The notes beneath the pieces were generated by a model that saw nothing but the letters and a program-made list of their open reading frames with translations, did not search any database and was not told where the DNA came from. Shown here in pieces: positions 6,859-16,200 of a stretch of 27,360 nucleotides of DNA; the first letter of the stretch is position 1; each line of letters opens with the position of its first letter. The DNA comes from a virus, in IMG/VR virus record IMGVR_UViG_3300027971_000184, positions 1 to 27,360 of that record, one strand, 5' to 3'. Both the position numbers and the translations under genes were made by a program.

Positions 6859-7245
6859 ATGGCTACTTTAAACTTTTACAAAGACCTTTCACTAGACTTC
6901 ACCCCTCATCCTGTGAGTGGTGATGTTCGCCCTATTGTGGATGATTTAGCCATTAGACGTTCGATAACAAATTTGATTAGAACATCTAGAGGTAGTAGAC
7001 CATTCTATCCACAATACGGATGCACAATCTCTAGTCTTTTATTCTCTAATGCAGATATTTTTACTAAGAATACTATGAAAGATAGTGTGTATGACGCACT
7101 TAGCAAATTTGAACCTAGAATTGATGTTATTAGCGTAGAGCCTACATTTGATGATGACAATGGCGTTTCTTTACAAATTAAATATAAAATAAAGAATACG
7201 AATACAGTTTCAAGCATAACAACAATAGTTAAGAGGGCTGCCTAA
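6859..7245 (+). CDS. gp25: Baseplate wedge protein gp25 (GPW/gp25 family)
   Basis: A 128-aa protein matching T4 gp25 (132 aa), the wedge subunit that primes sheath assembly. Key stretches are DLSLDFTPHP at the N-terminus, DDLAIRRSITNLIRTSRGSR (residues 28-47) and FYPQYGCTISSLLFSN (49-64). The RS..Nli.T..GsRpf.P.yG..i...LF arrangement is the family signature and includes the EPR-type core in FEPRIDVISVEP. The start has only an A-rich leader (AAAGAAAAA) as ribosome binding site. Its TAA overlaps the gp6 ATG by one base, so the two wedge proteins are coupled. Confidence 0.94.
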   Translation: MATLNFYKDLSLDFTPHPVSGDVRPIVDDLAIRRSITNLIRTSRGSRPFYPQYGCTISSLLFSNADIFTKNTMKDSVYDALSKFEPRIDVISVEPTFDDDNGVSLQIKYKIKNTNTVSSITTIVKRAA

Positions 7246-9059
7246 TGGCTTCAGATAATAATTTAAAAGTAGACGAACTTAATTTTGATTCGATCAAAAC
7301 TAATTTTAAAAGTTACTTAAGAGCGCAAGATCAATTCAGAGATTACAACTTTGATGGTTCTGGCATGTCTGTTCTGTTGGATTTGCTTGCATACAATACA
7401 TACTACAATTCATTCTATCTGAACATGGTAGCATCTGAAGCATTCTTACCGACAGCACAAAAACGTAATTCGGTTGTTAACTTAGCAAAAGCATTAAACT
7501 ATACACCAAGATCAACTAGCGCATCTACAATTAGCGGTACTGTTACTGGTACTGTTACTGGTGCACCATCTTCAATTACAATTCCAAAATACACAGAATT
7601 TAATGGTAAAGTTGACAATACGACATTCAAATTTTTAACTGAAGAAGCGATTACATTATACGCAGTTGATAGTTATGTTGGAACTGTAAGTTTAAAAGAA
7701 GGCGCAAATCTTACTAGAAGATATACAGTAAATACTTCAGATGCAGAACAAAGATTTTTAATACCAAATCCAAACGTAGATACAACAACAATTGCAGTAT
7801 CAGTTTTAAATTCATCAACAGATAGCACATCAAGAACATTTGTTCAACCAGACAATTTGGTTGAAATTGAAACTACATCTCAAGTTTATTTTCTTGAAGA
7901 AGCAGAAGACGGACAGTTTGAAATTAAATTTGGTGATGGCATCTTTGGTGTATCACTCGATAGCGGCAATATTATTGTCATTGAATACATCGTGACAAAT
8001 GGTTCAGACGCAAATGACGTTTTAAATTTAACATACAATGATTCAATTACAAATGTGACTACAATTACATTTAGTGCAACAGATTCTTCCACTGGTGGTG
8101 CAATTAGAGAATCAATTTCATCTATTCGTTTCAATGCACCAAAATCATATCAAGCACAAAATCGTGTAGTTACAGCAGAAGATTATAAAACTCTACTATT
8201 GAAACAGCCTACAGTTGATTCTGTAGTTGTTTGGGGTGGTGAGGACAATGACCCGCCAACATATGGTAAAGTTTACATTGCAGTAAAACCGGCTGTTGGT
8301 AATGCATTGACTTCAACAGAAAAGAATAACTTAATCAATACTGTTATCAAACCTAAAAAAGTTTTAACTGTAACAACAGAGATTGTTGATCCAGAATACG
8401 TCTATTTGCTTATTGATATTACGGCAAAGTATAATTCAGATTCAACAACTCTGACAGAAGGTGCATTGAATTCTTTGATTGAAAATGTTGTGACTGATTA
8501 CAATACTTCAGAAATTAATTCGTTCTCAAAATATTTTAGATTCTCAAAACTTAATCGTCTAATCGACTTTGCTGACAGATCAATTTTAAATAGTGATTTG
8601 ACTGTAAGAATGAGAAGAGAACAAGACGTAACATTGAATGTTGCAACACGATATGAAATTGATTTTTCAAATCCAATTAATTCTGCAACAGATGGTAGAC
8701 TTTCATCTCAAGCATATGCAACAGGAAATAAACTAACATCAAATGCATTCACTTACAATGGATTGGATAATTGTTTCATTGAAGAAAATAATGGTATCAT
8801 TAGAATTTACAGAATTGCATCAGGCACAACAATTGGTGTGTTGAATAATGCAGGTTCGTTAAACTACACAACAGGTAAAGTTATTCTCACATCATTTGCG
8901 CCAACTGCATTTGCTGATGGAAGTAACACATTGAAGTTAACTGCAATACCAGCAAACAAAGATATTCTTCCATTGAGAAAGCAAATCATTCAGATACGTG
9001 ATGCTGACGTAAACATAACAATGTTGGACGATAAAACAATTAGTTTGGTAAATAGATAA
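7245..9059 (+). CDS. gp6: Baseplate wedge protein gp6
   Basis: A 604-aa homologue of T4 gp6 (660 aa), which with gp25 and gp53 builds the inner ring of the baseplate. The N-terminal region carries FKSYLRAQDQFRDYNFDGSG (about residues 22-41), MSVLLDLLAYNTYYNSFYLN and EAFLPTAQKRNSVVNLAKAL, the most conserved part of the gpJ/gp6 family. The middle contains FEIKFGDGIFGVSLDSGNII and then RFNAPKSYQAQNRVVTAEDY. In that last stretch, AP..yqaQnRvVTaeDYk marks the gpJ-like core. The C-terminal 100 residues are beta-rich and may contact neighbouring wedge proteins. It is intact from start to stop, with two bases between its stop and the next start. Confidence 0.94.
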   Translation: MASDNNLKVDELNFDSIKTNFKSYLRAQDQFRDYNFDGSGMSVLLDLLAYNTYYNSFYLNMVASEAFLPTAQKRNSVVNLAKALNYTPRSTSASTISGTVTGTVTGAPSSITIPKYTEFNGKVDNTTFKFLTEEAITLYAVDSYVGTVSLKEGANLTRRYTVNTSDAEQRFLIPNPNVDTTTIAVSVLNSSTDSTSRTFVQPDNLVEIETTSQVYFLEEAEDGQFEIKFGDGIFGVSLDSGNIIVIEYIVTNGSDANDVLNLTYNDSITNVTTITFSATDSSTGGAIRESISSIRFNAPKSYQAQNRVVTAEDYKTLLLKQPTVDSVVVWGGEDNDPPTYGKVYIAVKPAVGNALTSTEKNNLINTVIKPKKVLTVTTEIVDPEYVYLLIDITAKYNSDSTTLTEGALNSLIENVVTDYNTSEINSFSKYFRFSKLNRLIDFADRSILNSDLTVRMRREQDVTLNVATRYEIDFSNPINSATDGRLSSQAYATGNKLTSNAFTYNGLDNCFIEENNGIIRIYRIASGTTIGVLNNAGSLNYTTGKVILTSFAPTAFADGSNTLKLTAIPANKDILPLRKQIIQIRDADVNITMLDDKTISLVNR

Positions 9060-9061
9060 AA

Positions 9062-11821
9062 ATGTACGATCCAAATTTCAATCCATCATTAAAGATTGAT
9101 TCGTTCTTAGGCGATACTTTTTTCGCAGAGAACGAAAGATTTTTGCTTTTTCTAAAAGCATACTATGAATGGTTGCAGACAACTAAAATTACCTACACAA
9201 CAAAGACTGGTACGTTTCGAAGAGATGAAACTGTAACAGGATCAATTAGTGGTTCGACAGGTACAATTAAACAAGTTGCAACAGGTGACTTAATCATATT
9301 ATTGACTTCAGAGTTGCCATTTGAAATTGGTGAAACTATTACTGGCGCAACTTCAGGTGCGACATTAGTTATTGATACAATCAAAGACAATGTTATCAGA
9401 GCATCTGGACAATTATTAGAAAACAGAACAATTGAACACTCAGTTGATAAGTACGTTGATTATCTTAGAGAAGAATTGTATGATAGTATTCCAAAAGAGT
9501 ATTATGGAAACAAAAGACTTCTTGCTTTAAAATTTAAAAACTTCTTTGAATCAAAAAGTAACGAACAGTCATATCGCTTTCTATTCAAATTATTGTATGA
9601 TGAAGATGTTGAATTTTATTATCCAGGCGAAGACGTTTTACGTATTTCTGATGGTAATTTTGAAAAGACTGAAGTTGTACGTGCAGTAGTAACAGATAGA
9701 ATTTTTGAATTCTTAGAAAAAACAATACGTGGTGGAACATCTGGCGTTCTTGCAAACGTTGTAGACATTAAGAAGTTCTTTATTGGTGCAGTTGAAATTG
9801 CAGAGTTGACGCTTAAATTAGTAAGCGGAACATTTAGTGCGGGTGAGACAATTGTAGACATTGACGATGCTACATTAACCACATCAATTTATGGATTAAT
9901 TACAGGATTCACTATCAATGATGGTGGTTCTGGTTATAGCGTGGCAGATCAAATCACTATTGCTGGTAATGGTAGTGAAGCAGAAGTTGTTGTATCTTCA
10001 ATTAGTGATTCGCCAATTAGCGCACTTAAAGTTAATACAGTCGGACATGGTTATAGATTAAATACCTCTGCATCAATTAATAATACCGGCACTGGTGGTT
10101 CTGGTTTAATTGTTAGAGTTACTGAAATTGCAAATTCATACTCAGTCACTAGCGGAAACAATACTTACACAGTCGGTGAAGTTACTAGAGTTTCTGTTAT
10201 TAATCGTGGTAGCGGATATACTAAATCACCAACAATCACTTTGCAAGATTCTACAATTGCATCATTAGGATTATTGTCTTCCAATTTAATTACGATTGCA
10301 AACACTGGATCGAATTATGGTGTTGGAAATACACTTATATTCACTGGTGGTGCCGGTGCAAATGCCGCAGGTCAAGTTGCATCCGTCACAGAAACAATAA
10401 CATACGATTTTCTATTTGAAGATGGCTATAAAATGCTATCCGAAAATAGTTACTACGACATTATCAAAAACGAAGATTGGAGCGTTAAAGGTCCAATCAA
10501 ACGTATTGAGTTGACTAATTTTGGTACAGGATATACAACAGCAAGTTTGCCAACAATTACTGTTAGTTCTACTACAGGCACTAGCGCAAATCTAATTGCA
10601 ACAAACATTCAAGGTAAGAGTTCAACGCTTCAAGTTGATACTGCAAATAACGTTGCTGGTGTTGGTTCAATACGTGCATTACAAGTTAAGAATTTTGGTA
10701 TTAATTATTCTGCCGCAAATGCAAATGCAACATTAGTTGGTGATGGCAATGCAAATTTAACTCCAATCATTACTGGTTTGGGTATCAAAGAAGGTAATTG
10801 GATTAATGATGATGGTAAATTAGATTACAAATATTTACAAGATTCATATTTCTATCAAGACTTCTCTTATGTGATTAAGAGTGGTATTGCATTTGTTGAA
10901 TACGTTGATACTGTTAAGAGCATTATTCACCCTGCTGGTCTTCAATTCTTTGGTGAAATTCTTCTCAAGAATTCTATTGACGTTCATGCGGATATTGTAT
11001 CGGAGATTAGAGAATATGTAATCAAGATTGGCACTAAAGTTGCGGTTGTTGAATCAACATCACTTGCACTTACAGTACCAAGAACAAGATTGTTGATATC
11101 TTACAAAAATGTTTTCGGCGCTTATGGTATAACGTGGGGACAATTGGAGATGACGCCGTTTGCGACATTCCCAATTTCTGCACTTGCATCAAATTCATTT
11201 AGTCAATACTATCTAACTTCTACTGTAACAGAAAGTTCAACTTCTAGAATATTTAATCTACAGATGAATGCATCAATGTCATCTACAGTCGGTGATGCAT
11301 ATGCAGTAACACGTTCTCCGAGTGCAGTAAATAATGCAATAACATCACGTACTGAAATGGATATTCATCGTGGTGGTAGTATAACATCATCTGGATATGG
11401 ATTTAGAAATTTCGGTGACTATCCAATCTCAACATATGCATCTACGCCAATTTCTACATACGCAGATACAATATTTGATTTACAAGTCAGACAAGACATT
11501 ACAGTTACAGATGATATAACTAAGTATGTAAAAATTGCAGGAACAGTAACTTCTTCTAATGGTGGTATATTAGGCACAACAACAATTTCAACATTGAGTG
11601 GAACTCCGATTAGTACATTCTCTGCGAAAACGTTTACCGATGCAATTAACACAGTTACAGGTTCTGGAACAACATTCTCGACACAATTCATCACTGGTAG
11701 CATTATGCTAGCCAATAATGAATTCTTAACTGTAAGCGGAATTTCAAGTAATACATCTATGGTTATTGCTAGAGCACCAGCATTACCATTTACAAACGTG
11801 ATTGCATACAAAGTTGCTTAA
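9062..11821 (+). CDS. Large baseplate wedge/structural protein with GSGY beta-repeats, 919 aa
   Basis: Lies where T4 has gp7, but I see no gp7 sequence signature. Residues 1-45 (SLKIDSFLGDTFFAENERFL, then YYEWLQ) form an anchoring region also found in marine phage wedge proteins. Residues 50-110 repeat a T.GsxSGatg element. Residues 120-215 are helical (YVDYLREELYDSIPKEYYGN, KNFFESKSNEQSYRFLFKLL). Residues 280-575 contain six copies of a roughly 35-45-residue beta module of the form I.n.GsGY....i.i.g.g..a.a.v. Residues 585-640 hold YKYLQDSYFYQDFSYVIKSG and HPAGLQFFGEILL, strongly conserved in my memory of marine T4-like phages. Residues 862-905 resemble the V.GSGT.F module repeated in the 2047-aa protein. 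It is probably the structural counterpart of gp7, by position only. A 109-base gap and a late promoter follow. Confidence 0.72.
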   Translation: MYDPNFNPSLKIDSFLGDTFFAENERFLLFLKAYYEWLQTTKITYTTKTGTFRRDETVTGSISGSTGTIKQVATGDLIILLTSELPFEIGETITGATSGATLVIDTIKDNVIRASGQLLENRTIEHSVDKYVDYLREELYDSIPKEYYGNKRLLALKFKNFFESKSNEQSYRFLFKLLYDEDVEFYYPGEDVLRISDGNFEKTEVVRAVVTDRIFEFLEKTIRGGTSGVLANVVDIKKFFIGAVEIAELTLKLVSGTFSAGETIVDIDDATLTTSIYGLITGFTINDGGSGYSVADQITIAGNGSEAEVVVSSISDSPISALKVNTVGHGYRLNTSASINNTGTGGSGLIVRVTEIANSYSVTSGNNTYTVGEVTRVSVINRGSGYTKSPTITLQDSTIASLGLLSSNLITIANTGSNYGVGNTLIFTGGAGANAAGQVASVTETITYDFLFEDGYKMLSENSYYDIIKNEDWSVKGPIKRIELTNFGTGYTTASLPTITVSSTTGTSANLIATNIQGKSSTLQVDTANNVAGVGSIRALQVKNFGINYSAANANATLVGDGNANLTPIITGLGIKEGNWINDDGKLDYKYLQDSYFYQDFSYVIKSGIAFVEYVDTVKSIIHPAGLQFFGEILLKNSIDVHADIVSEIREYVIKIGTKVAVVESTSLALTVPRTRLLISYKNVFGAYGITWGQLEMTPFATFPISALASNSFSQYYLTSTVTESSTSRIFNLQMNASMSSTVGDAYAVTRSPSAVNNAITSRTEMDIHRGGSITSSGYGFRNFGDYPISTYASTPISTYADTIFDLQVRQDITVTDDITKYVKIAGTVTSSNGGILGTTTISTLSGTPISTFSAKTFTDAINTVTGSGTTFSTQFITGSIMLANNEFLTVSGISSNTSMVIARAPALPFTNVIAYKVA

Positions 11822-11891
11822 AAATGCATTCTAAATAATGGTATTCGAGAGCAAAATTTAATAGTGAACTAATAATTCTCTATCAAACGAT

Positions 11892-11899
11892 TATAAATA
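11892..11899 (+). promoter_or_regulatory. T4-type late promoter TATAAATA before gp8
   Basis: A perfect TATAAATA core in the 109-base gap after the 919-aa gene, ending 31 bases before the gp8 start. The resulting leader would contain TAGGAGTC, a strong ribosome binding site. The rest of the gap (11822-11891) is AT-rich with no open frame or clear hairpin. In T4-like phages this element is read by the sigma-like gp55 with co-activator gp33 and sliding clamp gp45; those genes are not in this window. Confidence 0.8.
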
Positions 11900-11930
11900 A
11901 ATAAAAACAAATGAAATTTTAGGAGTCTTT

Positions 11931-13208
11931 ATGGCATCAATAGTAACGAACAAATTCAGAATCCACAATGCACAATCATTCGTGGAAGGGTTTGATGAGG
12001 CATCAAATACAACAATTTACCTCACAATCGGTAGAAACAAAGCGTTTCCTGACGATAATAGTCCTCCAACTCCAGTAAACTCAATTGCAAATACCGAGTA
12101 TACTCCATGGAGGGAAGCATATGGCGCAAAGCGTGTCAATGCATCCGACACAACTCATGCAATTCCAAGAAACAATTGGACTTCAGGTACAGTATACACT
12201 CAATATGATGACACAAATACAACATTATTTGACTATGCGTTTTTTGTGATTACAGAAGACTACAATGTTTACAAATGTTTGTTCAGTAACGGTGGTGCCG
12301 CATCTACAACAAAGCCAACAGGTGTTTCAACATCTAAGTTTACAACAGCAGACGGCTATATTTGGAAATACATGTACACAGTTTCAACTGCTAAAGCATT
12401 GAAATTTGTAACAAACGATTATATTTCAGTTCAAACACTCACAGCAGATGGCGGTGAAGATCAATGGGACGTTCAAGCGGCCGCAGTTGATGGTGGTATT
12501 GACGTTATTTTAGTAACAGCAGGCGGTTCTGGATATGCTTCTGCACCCGCAGTTACAATTACTGGTGATGGTACTGGCGCAACAGCAACATGTACAATTA
12601 GCGCAAACGCAGTTAATAAAGTTACTGTAACAAGTCCAGGTTCTGGATACACAACAGCAAACGTTACATTTGGTTCTGGTGCGGCTACAGCAAGAGCAAT
12701 CATTAATCCAAAAGGTGGACATGGCGCAGATGCAGTAGAAGAATTAGGTGGAAAATATGTTATGCTTAACGTTCGCTTAGACGGCAACGAAGCAAACACA
12801 TTCTCTACAGCAAACGAATTTAGACAAGTTACTTTGATTCGTGACCCATACGAATATGGCACATCAACAAGAGCATTGTCATCATTGTATCGTCAGACAT
12901 TCAAGTATCAATTGAGTGGCGTATCAGGAACATTCTCTGTTGACGAAACAGTAACAAGCGGTTCTAACACAGCAACAGTTGTTGAGTGGACTTCACCATT
13001 CCTATATACAACGTTACCTGTTAATTTAGCATTTGCAAATGGCGCAACTGTAACTGGTGGAACATCTAGTGCAACTGCAACAATTGCGGCAATCACAACA
13101 CCAGGACTAAAACCATACACAGGTGACATTGTTTATGTTGAAAATCGAGTGCCTATTGCTAGAGCAACCGATCAGATCGAAGACGTTAAATTGATTATCC
13201 AATTCTAA
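11931..13208 (+). CDS. gp8: Baseplate wedge protein gp8-like
   Basis: A 425-aa protein, longer than T4 gp8 (334 aa) but close to the gp8 version of marine T4-like phages. The N-terminal half carries TNKFRIHNAQSFVEGFDEAS, TIYLTIGRNKAFPDD and TEYTPWREAYGAKRV, then HAIPRNNWTSGTVYTQYDD and EDYNVYKCLFSNGGAAS. A GYIWKYMYTVS stretch near residues 143-153 follows. This PR.nWtsGtvY.qYDd...n.YKCL pattern is the gp8 hallmark. Residues about 192-240 hold two copies of the GSGY beta-repeat also found in the 919-aa protein, and residues about 335-385 carry a further beta module. A strong ribosome binding site (TAGGAG) and the late promoter upstream fix the start. The 2047-aa gene follows after 9 bases. Confidence 0.86.
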   Translation: MASIVTNKFRIHNAQSFVEGFDEASNTTIYLTIGRNKAFPDDNSPPTPVNSIANTEYTPWREAYGAKRVNASDTTHAIPRNNWTSGTVYTQYDDTNTTLFDYAFFVITEDYNVYKCLFSNGGAASTTKPTGVSTSKFTTADGYIWKYMYTVSTAKALKFVTNDYISVQTLTADGGEDQWDVQAAAVDGGIDVILVTAGGSGYASAPAVTITGDGTGATATCTISANAVNKVTVTSPGSGYTTANVTFGSGAATARAIINPKGGHGADAVEELGGKYVMLNVRLDGNEANTFSTANEFRQVTLIRDPYEYGTSTRALSSLYRQTFKYQLSGVSGTFSVDETVTSGSNTATVVEWTSPFLYTTLPVNLAFANGATVTGGTSSATATIAAITTPGLKPYTGDIVYVENRVPIARATDQIEDVKLIIQF

Positions 13209-13217
13209 GAAAATTAA

Positions 13218-16200
13218 ATGGCAAATACAAATCCAAGTGGGTTGGACTTAAACGTAAGTCCATATTATGACGATTATAATGAAGACAAAAAGTTTTCGAG
13301 AGTACTCTTTATTCCTGGACGTGCTGTTCAGGCTAGAGAGTTAACTCAAGCGCAAACACTTCAGCAAGTACAAACACGTAGATTTGCTGAATACTTTTTC
13401 AAACAAGGCGCACTTGTTGATGGTTGTGAACAAAATTTAGATTTGAATGTAAATTACGTAAAGATCAACTCCACATATAACGGCACAGAAGTTGCAGTAA
13501 GTAATTTTGATGGTAAATATATTTACGGCGCAAACACTGGCATCAAAGCATATGCTGGACTTGTTAGTGACATAGAAGGTGAAGATCCAAAAACGTTCTT
13601 CATTAACTATCAGAAAAATGGTTCAATTGTTCTGACTGTTAACAATGCGGCAACAAATCTTGGAGTTGGTAACACAATTACATTCTCAACAGGAAATACT
13701 GCGACAATCGAAACTGGATTTATTGATCCAATTTCTGGTGCAAACAAAATTCTTGTTTCGAATGTATCTGGAACGTTAACTGTAACGACAGCATTGACAG
13801 TATCAAACACTGGCGCAACAATCCCACTTAATGTAACTGCGGTTAGCGATAAAACTGCAAATACTGTATTTGACAATAATGAAACTTTGTTTACTGAAAG
13901 CGTAACATCTAGAAAATACGCACAGTCATTGACAACAGACGCAACTCAATATGTTGCAAATGCTGGACTTGCAACAGAAGAAACATACACAAAAGGATCA
14001 AAATTAACACTATCAGACGGTATCATTTATATCTCTGATTACTTTGTTAAGCACGATAGTCAAACAATTATTCTCGACAAGTATACAAATATACCTTCAT
14101 ACAAGGTTGGTATTGTTCCAAACAAATCATACACTGATTATCTTGAAGACCCTACACTTGTTGATAACGCACAAGGCACGCCAAACTTTCAAGCGCCTGG
14201 TGCAGATAGACTTAAGATCGATACAGTATTGACAAAAATTGCGCTTGATGCAACAACAGATGAAAATGAATTCATCAAGATTTTAGAAATAGAAAATGGT
14301 ATTGCTAAAAAACGTAAAGTAACTGGCGTTGAAAGTAAACTTGAAGACGCAATGGCACAAAGAACATTCGAAGAATCTGGAGACTATGCAGTTTCCGATC
14401 CTATCGTTACTGTGCGTGAACACTTATTGCAAAGCACAAATGGTGGTAGATATACTTCAGCCGAAAATGGTAACAACAGTTTACTATTGCTTGAAGTAGA
14501 CCCATTTACGTGTTATGTTTCTGGATATAGAAATCAACTTATTGCAAGAACACCAGTTGACTTGGTTAAAGGTTTGACAACTCAATACGTTGAACAAACT
14601 AAAACTCAAATGAACTATGGACAGTATGTTGAAGTCAAAGAATTAGTTGGTGCTTGGGACTTAATGGAAAGCACTAAGATTGATTTGTACGATACAGTAC
14701 AATCGGTTATTACCGCAAACACATATTCTACTGCTACTGTAACTGGTTCTAAAATTGGTGAAGCAAGAGTTAGATCAATTGAGTATGTGAGCGGTTCTCA
14801 AGGTACTGCTGATGCAAGATATTACTTGTATTTGTATGAAGTCACAATGACAACATCTGGTAAAGTATTTTCAGATGTAAGATCAATTTATGACTCCGCA
14901 ACACCAAAACGTTTCTGCGATATCGTATTAGATGCAAACGGCAATGCAGTATTAGGTGAAACATCATATAATTCTATGATTTTCCCATTGCCATATAATG
15001 CAATAAAAACAATTAGAAATACAGTACAAGATATTGAAACTGGTTTTAGATTTAAGAAAACATTCTCAGTAACATTTAGTTCTGGCGTTGCTACAATTGC
15101 AACAACTGATTCTGCCGAGAATTTTGTTGGTACTGGTTTGCTAAGTAGTACTCAAGAAAATGAATACTACATGGTTGTTATCAACAACGCTGGTGCTAAC
15201 GTTGAAACATCTACATTAACTGGTACTGTATCTGCGACTAATGGATCGATTATTGTAACCGGTTCTGGCACAGCATTCACAACATCATTGAATGTTGGCG
15301 ATATTATCAAGTTCAACAGTCAGTCCCGTGTGATTCAGGCTATTTCAAACAATACGTATTTGACATTAGCGCAAGCGGCTAGTGCAACCACAGTCGCAAA
15401 CACATTTACTAAGATTCTTCCAACTGGCGTACCAATTTCATTAACCTCTTATGGTGGTTCTGGTGCCGCAAGAACAGTTAACGTTTCTTCTCCTGGTACA
15501 GTTGTTATTGATATTAAAGAGTCTGCAACATTTACTGCTGAAGTTATTGCTTCAATGGACAGAACAAATGCGAGAGAGAAAAGAAAAACACTTGTTGCCA
15601 ATGCAACAGCAAATGTAAATCCAAATACACATACAAGTGGTAAAGCAGGTCCATTTGGATTAGGTATTGCTGACGTTTATCAATTACGTGCTGTTTATCA
15701 GTCTTCAGACTTTAATACAGCCGCTTCAACAAGCAACACAAACGTTACTGCATATTACACACTAGACAATGGTCAGCGTGACTATGCTTATGAACACGCA
15801 ACGATTACACCAGATACAGGATACACTCCAACTGGTAGATTGCTTGCAGTATTTGATCACTTTACACATGACACTACACAGGGTCTTGGATATTGTTCAG
15901 TTGATTCATATCCAGTTGACGATACTGCAACATCTAATACGACAATCAATACTGCCGACATTCCTAATTTCATATCTCCAAGCACAAATAAAACATTTAT
16001 ATTGAGAGACAGTATCGATTTTAGACCAATCAAAACAGCAAACACTTCATTGAATCCTGCTGATCTTGCAACATATCAAGTTCCAACTGGTGGTCTACAT
16101 ATACCAAAACCAACTTCAGATTTTGACGCAGATTTAATTTATTACAAAGGTAGAATTTCAAAAGTCTTCATTAACAGTCGTGGTGCTTTTGGTGTTAACG

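Noticed and set aside
11419-11811. Antisense open frame at the end of the 919-aa gene
   Set aside because: Composition (Val/Ile/Pro rich) mirrors the Thr/Ser/Asn-rich sense protein and it has no ribosome binding site.
11822-11891. Possible terminator after the 919-aa gene
   Set aside because: No stem longer than a few bases followed by a T run was found; the region is simply AT-rich before a late promoter.
12473-12862. Antisense open frames inside gp8
   Set aside because: Shadows of the GSGY repeat and Ala-rich segment; no start signal or known motif.
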